Source: Legionellaceae bacterium (GTDB taxonomy: Bacteria > Pseudomonadota > Gammaproteobacteria > Legionellales > Legionellaceae). Taken from it: a stretch of DNA of 64,000 nt. The notes under the pieces are model-generated. The model was not told the DNA's origin and did no database searches. It was given only the letters and a program-made list of their open reading frames with translations. A program made the position numbers and the translations under genes. Shown here one piece after another: positions 9,107 to 17,149 of this stretch; positions within the stretch are counted from its first letter, which is position 1, and each line of letters opens with the position of its first letter. The stretch is taken from positions 1 to 64,000 of the forward strand of contig JARGPO010000048.1 in the NCBI GenBank assembly GCA_029213075.1, read 5' to 3'.

Positions 9107-9151
9107 AAGGTAACACCCAACGTTGCTCTGGATAACGTTGGGTGTTACCTT
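9107..9151. terminator. 18-bp perfect hairpin between convergent genes
   Basis: Bases 9107-9124 pair perfectly with 9134-9151 around a 9-base loop. It lies between the ends of the prenyl synthase (+) and the outer-membrane protein (-). A T-run is short on both strands (TTTT on the minus side), so it is a strong hairpin but only a fair Rho-independent terminator, probably acting in both directions. Confidence 0.7.
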
Positions 9152-9193
9152 AATAAGAAATCTTACCCTTCTTATCTTATACAAAATATAATT

Positions 9194-9889
9194 TTATGAA
9201 AAGGTATTAAATCTTACAACGAGTTTTGCAAAGAAAGAATATACAAAAGGAATATAATCTTTTGCTGGGTTTATTTCAGACTCACCATAACCAGCGGTGT
9301 AATTGGTTCCAAATTCAGCCATCACTCTCTCATTAATATTTAACGTAGCCCCAAAAGAAAATGTTGGTGATATTCGATAAGCATTATTAACTTCATCCGC
9401 TCGCCAAACGCTTGCAACCCCTGCTCCTGAATATATTCGCATAGAAGTTTTAGGGATTAGCAGCATTACTTTAGCCATGACGGAGCCAGTTTGGGTGTTC
9501 GTACGTAATTGAGTTATTCCATCTTGCTCGAAGGCAAATAAGCTATCTTCATCAAAATTAACTTCAGCCTTTGGGAATGCCATATAATTCGCTTCAATAG
9601 CAAAATATGGGGTAACCTCATATCCAGCCACCAACCCCCAAACACCACCACCCTCTCTGACCTGAATGGGAGTGGAAACACTCATGGCGTTACTTTGATT
9701 TTCTTCAGAGGGAACCAAACCACCCCAGGTTGTATATCCTAAACCACCAACACCTCCAACATACCATTTGTATTTGAAAATATCTTCAGGATTAGATTTA
9801 ACTTTTGAGTTGGATGCTGGTTCAGCTGTAGCATATGCAAAAACAACGCTACAACTGAAATATAAAACAAATAGTAAGATCTTTTTCAT
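9194..9889 (-). CDS. Outer-membrane beta-barrel protein
   Basis: 231 residues with a clear signal peptide (MKKILLFVLYFSCSVVFAYA) and a mature part of alternating strands ending in an aromatic-rich strand with terminal F-x-x-FS, typical of 8-stranded barrels of the OmpA/opacity type. Segments such as WYVGGVGGLGYTTWGG, YFAIEANYMAF and MAEFGTNYTAGYGE are consistent with transmembrane strands. It likely sits in the outer membrane; specific role unknown. A second secreted protein gene lies upstream on the same strand. Confidence 0.72.
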   Translation of the reverse strand: MKKILLFVLYFSCSVVFAYATAEPASNSKVKSNPEDIFKYKWYVGGVGGLGYTTWGGLVPSEENQSNAMSVSTPIQVREGGGVWGLVAGYEVTPYFAIEANYMAFPKAEVNFDEDSLFAFEQDGITQLRTNTQTGSVMAKVMLLIPKTSMRIYSGAGVASVWRADEVNNAYRISPTFSFGATLNINERVMAEFGTNYTAGYGESEINPAKDYIPFVYSFFAKLVVRFNTFS

Positions 9890-9939
9890 GTATTTATGAC
9901 GGCCTTATAATTCTTTTGGATAAGTGTCATTTTCTAAAT

Positions 9940-10293
9940 TTAAACGCATGCTGCTCCATTACCACTACATGATTGTGAATTAGAGGTTAGTCCACCAGAA
10001 AGAAAGCAATTCCAATCATCTATGCACTCTTGAACTGAAGTATCATGCTGGAATTCACATGCTCTTTTCAAGGATCCAAAAGTATCAATCATACGCTTAT
10101 ATAATAGTTTTTGATTATTACACATACCTTTTGGTAGTCCTGAAGATGTACAATGGCATTGTGCCGCAACCTTGAATGAACTGCAAAATGCTGAAGAAGA
10201 TACTGGGCTTGCAACTGGACAAGAGCCAGCAAAAACTCCTAGGGATAAACAAAAAAGGCTACCAAGAACTAATGTTTTTATTGTTTTATTCAT
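9940..10293 (-). CDS. Small Cys-rich secreted protein
   Basis: 117 residues with a signal peptide cut after about residue 22 (SLGVFA-G). The mature part has ten cysteines in about 95 residues (spacings include C-x-C in QCHC and clusters near both ends), an even number consistent with five disulfides in the periplasm or outside the cell. The middle (about 60-95) is likely helical. No family recognised. It precedes the outer-membrane barrel gene on the same strand by about 50 bases, so they may be co-expressed. Confidence 0.65.
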   Translation of the reverse strand: MNKTIKTLVLGSLFCLSLGVFAGSCPVASPVSSSAFCSSFKVAAQCHCTSSGLPKGMCNNQKLLYKRMIDTFGSLKRACEFQHDTSVQECIDDWNCFLSGGLTSNSQSCSGNGAACV

Positions 10294-10405
10294 TAAAAAG
10301 CCATTGAAATGATTAAAGGAATATTAACATTATTACATTTCACCCCATCACACAAGGATATTTTAGGTAAATAGCCTTACTAGCTATCAAATATTAGATA
10401 TAATA

Positions 10406-10451
10406 CAGCCACATAAAACACAGTGATTTTCTACTGAACTTTTTGTGGCTG
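10406..10451 (-). terminator. Possible terminator downstream of fis
   Basis: Eight bases CAGCCACA (10406-10413) pair with TGTGGCTG (10444-10451) around a 30-base loop that can extend the stem with A/T pairs. On the minus strand it follows fis and is trailed by T-rich sequence. Weak by itself; no better candidate was seen in the gap. Confidence 0.3.
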
Positions 10452-10502
10452 ATATCAAGTACAAAAAATAACAATTGTACTGAGAAGAATTGGAATAGAA
10501 TT

Positions 10503-10799
10503 CTATTCGTCTGTTAAACGAAAGTATTTTGTGCCGAAATAACGTTGAAGTTTTTTGCGAATTGTGCCACGGCTAATACCAAGCATTTTAGCTGCTTGTA
10601 ATTGGTTACCACGACGTTTTTCCATAACAGCTTGTAACAATGGTGGCTCAACTTCTGATAAAATCATATCATATAAGTCGTTAATAGATTTGTTTTTGTT
10701 CTCTGCTAAAAATCTAGTGACCAAACCATAAACCAAGTCTTGTAGACCTTGCTCTTGTGTTGAAGTTTCAACCATATTTTCTACTTTAGTAACACCCAT
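10503..10799 (-). CDS. fis: DNA-binding protein Fis
   Basis: Nucleoid-associated regulator that bends DNA and controls growth-phase genes. Choosing the ATG at 10799, preceded by AAGGA at good distance, gives exactly 98 residues, the length of E. coli Fis; an in-frame TTG two codons upstream is less likely. The C-terminal half carries the helix-turn-helix: NQLQAAKMLGISRGTIRKKLQ (about residues 73-93), nearly identical to the Fis family. The N-terminal part matches the beta-hairpin/helix dimer region. It is not next to dusB here. Legionella-type bacteria often have several Fis paralogues; this could be one of them. Confidence 0.92.
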   Translation of the reverse strand: MGVTKVENMVETSTQEQGLQDLVYGLVTRFLAENKNKSINDLYDMILSEVEPPLLQAVMEKRRGNQLQAAKMLGISRGTIRKKLQRYFGTKYFRLTDE

Positions 10800-11011
10800 C
10801 TTCAATTTCCTTATCTATAATTAATCTTTAAGTCCACTTGCCCTCAATATAAACATTGCAAGCAAGATTTATTGTACATCAAGCATAATTGATAAGCTAC
10901 ACTTTAAATGGATAATTTTTACATTTATTTTATAAAAAAAAATTCTTTGCTCCAACATAGGGCAAAATATGGATTAAATCGTTAAACAAAACCACACAGT
11001 GACCTTAAACA

Positions 11012-12118
11012 TCAGTTATTTAAAGCATCAATCACCTTGAGAACGTTCTTCATTATACCCCAATGAGCTATTGTAATTCTGATACATCTCTCAAAACCAG
11101 GAATATTAGAGAGGTCTCGAATATAATAGCCATTATCATAAAAGAATTTAACAATTTGCGCGGGGTTATCAAAACCTCCCAGATTAAGGACCAGAAAATT
11201 TGCAGACGATGGAAGAGCGTGCCAATTTGGTTTTAAAACCTTAAGTTGGAGAATAAACTCTTCACGAACATCGACAATATCTTGCCTAGCCATGCTAATT
11301 CTATCCTCATTCAATAAAACATGCTCTAGAATACGTAAGGCGTCCCCTGAAATCGTAGACTCTAAATTCCAATTGGCTATATAGTTAGTAATACGCTGAG
11401 ATGCAACCATCAAAGCAATCCGAACCCCTGCAATCCCATGTGACTTTGAAAAGGAGCGAATATATAAAACATTATCAAAAGACTTAAGGAGGCTTGAGTG
11501 ACATATCGGTGCAAAACTACTAAAACACTCATCTATAACAAGTAGATGCCCATGTTCTTTAGCACACGCAGCTATATCGAGCATCTCATTTTGATTGAAA
11601 AAAAATCCCGTTGGGCTATGTGGATTTGCAATAACAAGCATCGAGGGTTTAGCTGATTTCATTTGCGTAATAAAATCTTTGCTACAAAATCCCCCTGCAA
11701 CAGTTTGCCCAAATGAAAGGCTCGTGATTTCAATATTTCTTAGAGATGCATAATTTGTCCATCCTGGATAAGTTGGAGCTTGCAATATTACTCGTCCGGT
11801 AATCTTTCCGAGCGACTCCATCAAAACTGAAATCATAATATCTGATCCAGCAGAGAAGGTCATTTTAGAACGCTCAACATTTAATATATTTGAAATTCTC
11901 TCTAAAGAATCGCCTAGAAATGGGTAGGACTGATAATGCGAGGTGTCTTTGAATGATATTTTTTGTAAAACAGATTCAATCACAGGATGAATAAATTCAG
12001 CAGTTTTTAAATTTATTAAATCACTTGCTGGAACTTTAGGGGTGCTATATGGCAAAGAAATATTAGGTATTTGATATTCACTACATAAAAAGCTTTGGTA
12101 ATCGTCCATGGTTTTCAT
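11012..12118 (-). CDS. Class I/II PLP-dependent aminotransferase (HisC-like)
   Basis: 368 residues in the fold I aminotransferase pattern: substrate/PLP loop FSAGSDIMIS (about 94-103), ANPHSPTG in place of the NPNNPTG motif, DECFSSF in place of DEAY, the PLP-binding lysine in IRSFSKSHGIAGVR, and a C-terminal arginine in CIRITIAHW. Closest in shape to histidinol-phosphate aminotransferase, but no his genes are nearby and DECF deviates, so a different amino donor/acceptor pair is likely. A very strong GGAGGTG precedes the ATG. Its neighbours on the same strand are broken acyl-ligase and GNAT genes, so it may be the surviving member of a decaying small-molecule cluster. Confidence 0.82.
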   Translation of the reverse strand: MKTMDDYQSFLCSEYQIPNISLPYSTPKVPASDLINLKTAEFIHPVIESVLQKISFKDTSHYQSYPFLGDSLERISNILNVERSKMTFSAGSDIMISVLMESLGKITGRVILQAPTYPGWTNYASLRNIEITSLSFGQTVAGGFCSKDFITQMKSAKPSMLVIANPHSPTGFFFNQNEMLDIAACAKEHGHLLVIDECFSSFAPICHSSLLKSFDNVLYIRSFSKSHGIAGVRIALMVASQRITNYIANWNLESTISGDALRILEHVLLNEDRISMARQDIVDVREEFILQLKVLKPNWHALPSSANFLVLNLGGFDNPAQIVKFFYDNGYYIRDLSNIPGFERCIRITIAHWGIMKNVLKVIDALNN

Positions 12119-12322
12119 CTATTTACACCTCCGAGTATAAGATACTATCCATAAACTCTTTGGTCAATTAGCAATTTATATCAGGGCAAGAGCATCAAAG
12201 TCTAAATTCATGGCCATTTGATCAATATTAAATAAAGTGGATTGGATAGTAGGGGTATCCTCTAACAAGAATTTTAGTGAATTGTTACCACCAGCTGAAA
12301 AGACAATATTCCCCTACCTCCG

Positions 12323-12355
12323 CCTAGATGGTCCGACTTGTTCGGACCATCTAGG
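12323..12355. repeat. Perfect 14-bp hairpin inside the MITE
   Basis: CCTAGATGGTCCGA (12323-12336) pairs perfectly with 12342-12355 around the loop CTTGT. It is followed by GGAATTTTAAAA. It is near the centre of the element and could act as a terminator carried by it, insulating the aminotransferase gene from its upstream neighbour on the minus strand. Confidence 0.7.
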
Positions 12356-12363
12356 GAATTTTA

Positions 12364-12452
12364 AAATAAATCTGGCTAGATACCCTGCATAAAGCAGGGT
12401 AAGTAAGGGAGGGGGTAATGACGTCGCTTAATGCAGCGCTATTAGGCCAAGA
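12364..12452 (+). repeat. Dispersed repeat segment R inside the MITE
   Basis: Starts GGCTAGATACCCTGCATAAA and continues to about 12452. The reverse complement of 36397-36470 shares most of it (GATACCCTGCATAAAGCAG, GGGTAATGACG, GCTTAA, CCTAAT/ATTAGG blocks). A shorter third copy of TAATGACGYCGCTTAA is at 36535-36550. Confidence 0.65.
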
Positions 12453-12524
12453 CCCAACCTATAAATTTTTCAGTCTTATGATTAGATAGTTTAACTTTGA
12501 TGATCTTGCCCTGCAATTTATATA

Positions 12525-13583
12525 TTATACCTGGAGCTGCTTAGGCTCTTCATAGGTGTCTGAGTTTTCTTTAGAGAAAAGGTTATAACCAATAAAGCCC
12601 GCAGTGGCTATAACAATAACAGCAGCAACACATATAGCAATAATAGCCGGATTAGCACTACAACACCCCATAGCCAACCATAAACCAATAGATGCTGGAG
12701 AAACATTGCAGCATGCACCTATAATGAGTGTTACAAGAGGAACTATACTCATACAAGCTAATGCCGTTAAAGTTTTGGTAGCCGTTCGAGGAAGTATCTT
12801 GTTTACTTTAAAATTATTAGGTGTTGGTGAAAACAGTTTCCCCCTAAATTCACTTGTAATTTTAGGGCTGTCCACAACAATTAATTTAGCCTTGAATCCT
12901 GTTGATTCTTTTGGTGTAGATGTTTGTATAGAATTGTACGTAAAAGACCCATCAGGTGATTTTTGATATTTTAATACGCGATTATCAACCCTATAATAGT
13001 TCTCTGGCAAGCGTGTTTGTGGGAGAACCATTGCCGAATTAAATAGTTCTTCAGTGGGAAACCATAACTCTTGCCCCCAATGAATAACTCTAGTAAATGA
13101 TGCTCCATCACTTTCTAAATAACCACTTACTACACAGGCATGTTCATTATCGTCATATACTGAAGTTGGTTGTGATGTATCACGATCAACTGCGAAAAAA
13201 CAAATTAATGGCTGACCAAGTTCAAGACTTTTTTTGATGGTGCCCTTAAAAATCTCAATATCTCCTGCACAATCAACAGTTTTACTATTGTAACCAATTT
13301 CCTTAAGTATCTCGTTTAGCTGTTCAATTTCTAATAGTTCCCCTTGAATAGAACCATGTGTTTTTGCAATTTGTCTTATTGAAATTTTTTCCTCTGGTAT
13401 ATTTGAATACACCCCTCTTTTATTCTTATGAACATATATTTTTGGAAATTTAAGTCTACGACTCCAATAATCATCAATGCAGGCAATAGCAACAATTTTA
13501 CAATTATGACCAGATTGATAAGTCGGTTTAATATCTTCGAGCTGATAATGATAATCTTCGGTTGACTCATTAGAAGTTTGCAT
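12525..13583 (-). CDS. C39/papain-like cysteine protease-fold protein with C-terminal membrane hairpin
   Basis: 352 residues, no signal peptide. The N-terminal 180 residues resemble a C39-like cysteine peptidase: YQSGHNCKIVAIA puts Cys28 at the helix start after a QSG oxyanion segment, NEHACVVSGY gives His148, and VIHWGQELWF at 166-175 is the usual third strand. Residues 265-340 hold two strongly hydrophobic Cys-rich segments (about 268-290 and 297-333), so the protein probably anchors in a membrane by its tail with a short acidic end (SDTYEEPKQLQV). No transporter partner is nearby. The layout suggests a translocated effector acting on host membranes; this is inference. The MITE abuts its stop codon. 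Confidence 0.6.
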   Translation of the reverse strand: MQTSNESTEDYHYQLEDIKPTYQSGHNCKIVAIACIDDYWSRRLKFPKIYVHKNKRGVYSNIPEEKISIRQIAKTHGSIQGELLEIEQLNEILKEIGYNSKTVDCAGDIEIFKGTIKKSLELGQPLICFFAVDRDTSQPTSVYDDNEHACVVSGYLESDGASFTRVIHWGQELWFPTEELFNSAMVLPQTRLPENYYRVDNRVLKYQKSPDGSFTYNSIQTSTPKESTGFKAKLIVVDSPKITSEFRGKLFSPTPNNFKVNKILPRTATKTLTALACMSIVPLVTLIIGACCNVSPASIGLWLAMGCCSANPAIIAICVAAVIVIATAGFIGYNLFSKENSDTYEEPKQLQV

Positions 13584-13786
13584 TTAATTAAACCTTTAAA
13601 TATGAATATAAAGCACCATCATCTTTTTTAGCTTCTTAAATTAATGCTTATGCCAAAGTAATTTATTGATGCTTATTATCACATAAATAAACCAAAAGAT
13701 CAATATTAAAACAAAAAGACGGAGCTATCCATATCCTCAAACATAAAGAGATCAATAACAATAAATTGTAAAAAAAAATCGTAAGG
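13584..13786. other. AT-rich intergenic gap
   Basis: 203 bases very rich in A and T between the C39-like gene and the broken GNAT gene. No hairpin, repeat or gene was recognised. Confidence 0.5.
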
Positions 13787-14402
13787 TTAATTAGATTTAG
13801 GCAAACGTAGTGCCGTATAAATACTCAAGTCATTTGACACTTCTATAGTATCCACATGCTTAAAACCGTTTTTTTCTCCAAAATTCAAAGAAGCACTACT
13901 AGTAAATTCTGCATAACAAGAACTATTAGTACTATCTGATTTATTCAAAATTGGGGTTATTACTTTTAATCCTAAATTTTTATTTCTGGAACCAGGTATG
14001 CAACCACATATAAAAAAGTAATAAAAATCTGAGTTTGGCTGCATATTTTGTATTTTATTCATACTAACTAACTTTTTTATACTTTTAAATCCACCAAGTA
14101 AATTAAAGCCTTTTATAAAATGACAAAGTTGTTTAAAAAAAAGGAATCCTAATGTGACCAGGTGGCAGAGAAATAGAAATAGCGCTCAAATCGGCGGTTG
14201 CAAAACATGTTTTAAACTCTATCGCGTATTCCAAAAAGAAATTCAAAATATATTTTAAAGATGCTTTTTTATCTTCTGAATACTCTAGCACCCGCTGAAA
14301 GTATTTATCCTCAACAAATATATTGGTTAGTATATCAAATGCATCATCTAAATCTTTTTTCTCAAGAATATATACGTCTTCAAAATCCTCACATCTGTAC
14401 AT
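13787..14402 (-). pseudogene. GNAT acetyltransferase split by a one-base homopolymer frameshift
   Basis: Two adjacent frames encode the two halves of one GNAT protein. The upstream half (14402 to 14133) ends ...PPGHIRIPFF-stop at a run of eight A on the + strand (14135-14142; eight T in the gene). With seven T the frame continues as PFFKQLCHFIKG... without any stop straight into the downstream frame, which contains FYYFFICGCIPGSRNKNLGLKV and the C-terminal FGEKNGFKHVDT strand. The joined product would be about 204 residues, the normal size. The acetyl-CoA loop reads RNKNLG, so the first glycine of the usual R/Q-x-x-G-x-G/A is Asn. Either a recent pseudogene or a gene switched by slippage in the tract. 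Confidence 0.8.
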
Positions 14403-14416
14403 AATCTACTACTCCT

Positions 14417-15254
14417 TTATAAATCCTTCTTATTTATCTGACTTTGTAACGTATTGAATCTCTTTAGTTTTCCTGTTTGAGCATGGCGCTCTAGTTTTTG
14501 TACTTTTTTCACATTCACAACTGGTAAGGCAAGACCCACACTTTCTAATTTAGAAATTAACTCTTTTTCAATCTTAGCCGTATTTATACTAGAATCTTTA
14601 TCCATAACAAGGTTGATATTTATTAAGCTCCTCAATCAGATATTCGATTGGTTCTAAAACAGACAACGCTAAGCTCTGCATATTAGGTAATAGTGGGAGA
14701 GCAAAAACTGTTTGGCTAAAATACACAGGAGTTGTTAATGCAACGGATACAACTCGTAACTCTTCATGTGAGTTTTTCAAATACGGATCATCACGAAATT
14801 GATATTGATAAACTCCTGCTAGTGACTCAGCAATTTCATCTGAATCGGAAATGAACACCCCTCTTCTTCCTGATGAACCTCCAGATGCAAAAAGATGATA
14901 ACCATGAAATAAATCATAGTTAGTCTTATTCATTAAAAATTCCCCAGCATCATTAAGATTTATATTTTTATCTGTAACAATGGTGTCCCAATTTTCCATA
15001 ACGTCACGTTTATTCATAATTGGAATTTGTTCAAGATCAGCAAGTGTGAACTTATCAACGTCGATATGAGATAATCTACTTCTATACCATGAGGAATATT
15101 CTTTAGCATAAGCTATAATTTCTTTTAACTTTCTCTCCTGAACTTCTTTGATTTGTTGTGAACTCAAGCTTAATCGTTCAGAATTATCCGCTATAATCTC
15201 ATGCATTTTATCTATTGAATCATCACCCGCAAAAGACTGTTTATACTTCTTCAT
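14417..15254 (-). pseudogene. Phenylacetate-CoA ligase-like (PaaK) gene with internal deletion
   Basis: The first 218 codons (from 15254) match the N-terminal part of PaaK-type adenylate-forming enzymes: RKLKEIIAYAKEYSSWYRSRL, LADLEQIPIMNKRDVMEN and the nucleotide-binding loop FASGGSSGRRGVF. The frame then stops after LNKYQPCYG. An overlapping shifted frame ending at 14417 encodes only the extreme C-terminus, with VVNVKKVQKLERHAQTGKLK like the last helix/loop of the family. The middle (roughly 170-200 residues, including the hinge) is missing. No full-length copy is in the window. Together with the neighbouring broken GNAT it marks a decaying cluster. Confidence 0.75.
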
Positions 15255-15561
15255 ACTCCGCCCATTAATAAAAACAACAAACCAATGCGTTAATATTAGG
15301 ACTAAGTGTTAAAATTATCAACTAACAGAAGACAGGACTTATCGACAGACAGACTGAAATAAGATATTATTTGGATAGTACTAGGGTCTGTTGACAATTG
15401 GGTGCACAGATAAACTGGGTGGCGTAGGTTTTGAGTGAATAGGTTGAAATACAAGCAAGACCAATAGATATGATCAGTAATTTATTTAAAATAAGACATC
15501 GTTAAAGTAAAAGCTATAAATTAATCCGAATTTAACCGCGAACAGTGAAGGCTTACTAAGC
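15255..15561. other. Divergent intergenic region
   Basis: 307 bases between the broken ligase gene and the GNAT-APH gene. It holds one copy of the 17-bp repeat (15382-15398). The rest is AT-rich, and no clear promoter pair was identified. Confidence 0.5.
15382..15398 (-). repeat. 17-bp dispersed repeat, copy 2
   Basis: TAGGGTCTGTTGACAAT, the exact reverse complement of 119-135. It is immediately followed by TGGGTGCACAG, which the other copies do not share, so the conserved part ends here. Confidence 0.6.
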
Positions 15562-17034
15562 ATGATTATTATTGGTGATAAAGTATCTATTCGACGAATA
15601 TCTATTGATGATGAAGCCAAATTCATTTCTGCTGTTCAACGTAGCGAGAAACACCTTGCCCCTTGGGTCAACCCACCAAGTAATAAAGAAGACTTTAGTC
15701 TGTTTTTGGAACGAGCCTCTCAAGATAATCAGGAATCTTTTTTAGTAGTAACAAAAAATACGAATGACCTAGTAGGAGTCGTTAATTTAAACAACATTAT
15801 TAGGAGTTGCTTTCAAAGTTCACATTTGGGATATTATAGCTTTACCCCATATATAAAAAAGGGATTAATGACAGAAGCATTGTCGTTAATAATTAACTTT
15901 GCTTTTTTTAATCTCCAACTACATAGAATTGAATCTAATATTCAGCCTGGAAACATTTCCTCTATAAATTTAGTTAAACGATGTGGGTTTATTGAAGAAG
16001 GTTATGCTAAGAATTACCTTAAAATAAATGGTTTTTGGAAAGATCATATTCAGTTTTCAATAACTCTTGAACAAGCTCAATTATTTTGGATTAAAGAAGC
16101 TCATGATAAAACCTCCCCTTGGTTGCCTGACTTTGAAATTAAGCCCGAGGAATTAAAAATATTTTTACTTGAAAACTGTTCCGTATTCAAATCTATTAAC
16201 GTACCTAAACTAATAGATCATGGTTGGGATAATGATGTCTATATGCTTGAAGAGCACAATATCATTTTTAGATGCCCAAGACGAAAAGTTGCTGCTACTT
16301 TAATTCAACGAGAAAATACTGCTTTAGATTTTTTAAAAAATAAATTAAACCTTAAAATTCCAGATCCGACTTATAAGTTTATAGGCCCCCCAAATTATCC
16401 ATACCCATTTCATGGCTATAATTTTTTAGATGGTGAGGCCGTGCATAAAGCTAATTTATCTGATAATAACCGGTCGCAAAATATATATGATTTCGCTAAA
16501 TTTCTAAAAACCCTACATGGAATACCACTAACTGAAGCGCTAGATGCAGGGATTAGTCCACAAGTTTTTGATAGAACTAATGCTAATAAAATATCAGATC
16601 AAATTATGCAAAGAACCAATCAGACTTGGTTTAAAAAATATAACTCTTTAGATGTAAACAAAGTCTCTGAACTATCAGAAGAAGCTAAGAACATAACTCT
16701 AGATAAAAGTAACTTAGTAATAGTGCATGGTGATTTATACTGTAAGCACCTACTATTTAAAGAGAAGAAACTTACTTCGATAATTGATTGGGGAGATGTT
16801 GGCTTAAACCATCCGGTTGTTGATCTAGCGTCTCTCTACAGCATCTTTCCAAAGTTTTGCCATAATGAATTTTATGCAATTTATGGAGAGATTGATGAGG
16901 ACATAAAAAAATATGCTAAATTTTTAGCTCTTCACAGTGCTCTGGCTTGCCTTGATTTTGCTCTTAATCACAATGACCTTTATCTTGAGAAGGAATCAGA
17001 AAGGACATTAAAAGAGATAATAGGATATAACTAA
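15562..17034 (+). CDS. GNAT-aminoglycoside phosphotransferase fusion protein
   Basis: 490 residues in two enzyme domains. Residues 1-170 are a RimJ/RimL-type N-acetyltransferase (KVSIRRISIDDE, GYYSFTPYIKKGLMTEAL, LVKRCGFIEEGYAKNYLKINGFWKDH). Residues about 190-480 are an APH(2'')-like kinase: GWDNDVYMLEEHNIIFRCPRR at the nucleotide fold, the Brenner motif HGDLYCKHLL (His389, Asp391; His where many kinases have Asn) and DWGDVG (Asp409) for metal binding. This parallels the bifunctional AAC(6')-APH(2'') resistance enzyme of Gram-positives, though the acetyltransferase half looks like a different GNAT branch. Substrate unproven: resistance, or modification of a cell metabolite or protein. Low GC like its neighbours, so any transfer is not recent. 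Confidence 0.82.
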   Translation: MIIIGDKVSIRRISIDDEAKFISAVQRSEKHLAPWVNPPSNKEDFSLFLERASQDNQESFLVVTKNTNDLVGVVNLNNIIRSCFQSSHLGYYSFTPYIKKGLMTEALSLIINFAFFNLQLHRIESNIQPGNISSINLVKRCGFIEEGYAKNYLKINGFWKDHIQFSITLEQAQLFWIKEAHDKTSPWLPDFEIKPEELKIFLLENCSVFKSINVPKLIDHGWDNDVYMLEEHNIIFRCPRRKVAATLIQRENTALDFLKNKLNLKIPDPTYKFIGPPNYPYPFHGYNFLDGEAVHKANLSDNNRSQNIYDFAKFLKTLHGIPLTEALDAGISPQVFDRTNANKISDQIMQRTNQTWFKKYNSLDVNKVSELSEEAKNITLDKSNLVIVHGDLYCKHLLFKEKKLTSIIDWGDVGLNHPVVDLASLYSIFPKFCHNEFYAIYGEIDEDIKKYAKFLALHSALACLDFALNHNDLYLEKESERTLKEIIGYN

Positions 17035-17093
17035 TTCTAAGACCTTGTAGAAGAAAAATAAGCGGCAAAAATAAATAGCGCACCTAAAATGTA

Positions 17094-17121
17094 AATACCC
17101 CGTGATAACTCACGGGGTATT
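17094..17121 (-). terminator. Terminator of htpG
   Basis: A 12-bp perfect stem (17094-17105 with 17110-17121, core TACCCCGTGA) around the tetraloop TAAC, followed on the minus strand by a T-rich stretch. It lies 30 bases beyond the htpG stop and may also stop transcription from the opposite gene. Confidence 0.8.
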
Positions 17122-17149
17122 AGGAGGATATTTAAAACTTCAATAAAGA

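Larger units (their letters stand above)
12172..12523. mobile_element. 332-bp MITE-like element with 10-bp target duplication
   Basis: Inverted terminal repeats: the left end at 12182 reads CAGGGCAAGAGCATCAAAGT, the right end at 12513 read inward on the minus strand is CAGGGCAAGATCATCAAAGT, 19 of 20 identical. The flanks CAATTTATAT at 12172-12181 and 12514-12523 are a perfect 10-bp direct repeat. The interior has no transposase and holds a 14-bp perfect hairpin and a segment shared with 36397-36470. Ten-base duplications fit the IS4-type group, but the parent element is not in the window. It inserted one base beyond the stop of the C39-like gene. Confidence 0.85.

Noticed and set aside
10493-10508. 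16-bp perfect palindrome GAATAGAATTCTATTC at the fis 3' end
   Set aside because: It overlaps the fis stop codon, has no loop or T-run and is a simple AT-rich palindrome; not a convincing terminator or operator.
12604-12966. Open frame of 120 codons on the + strand
   Set aside because: Mirror of the hydrophobic tail of the C39-like gene; no ribosome site.
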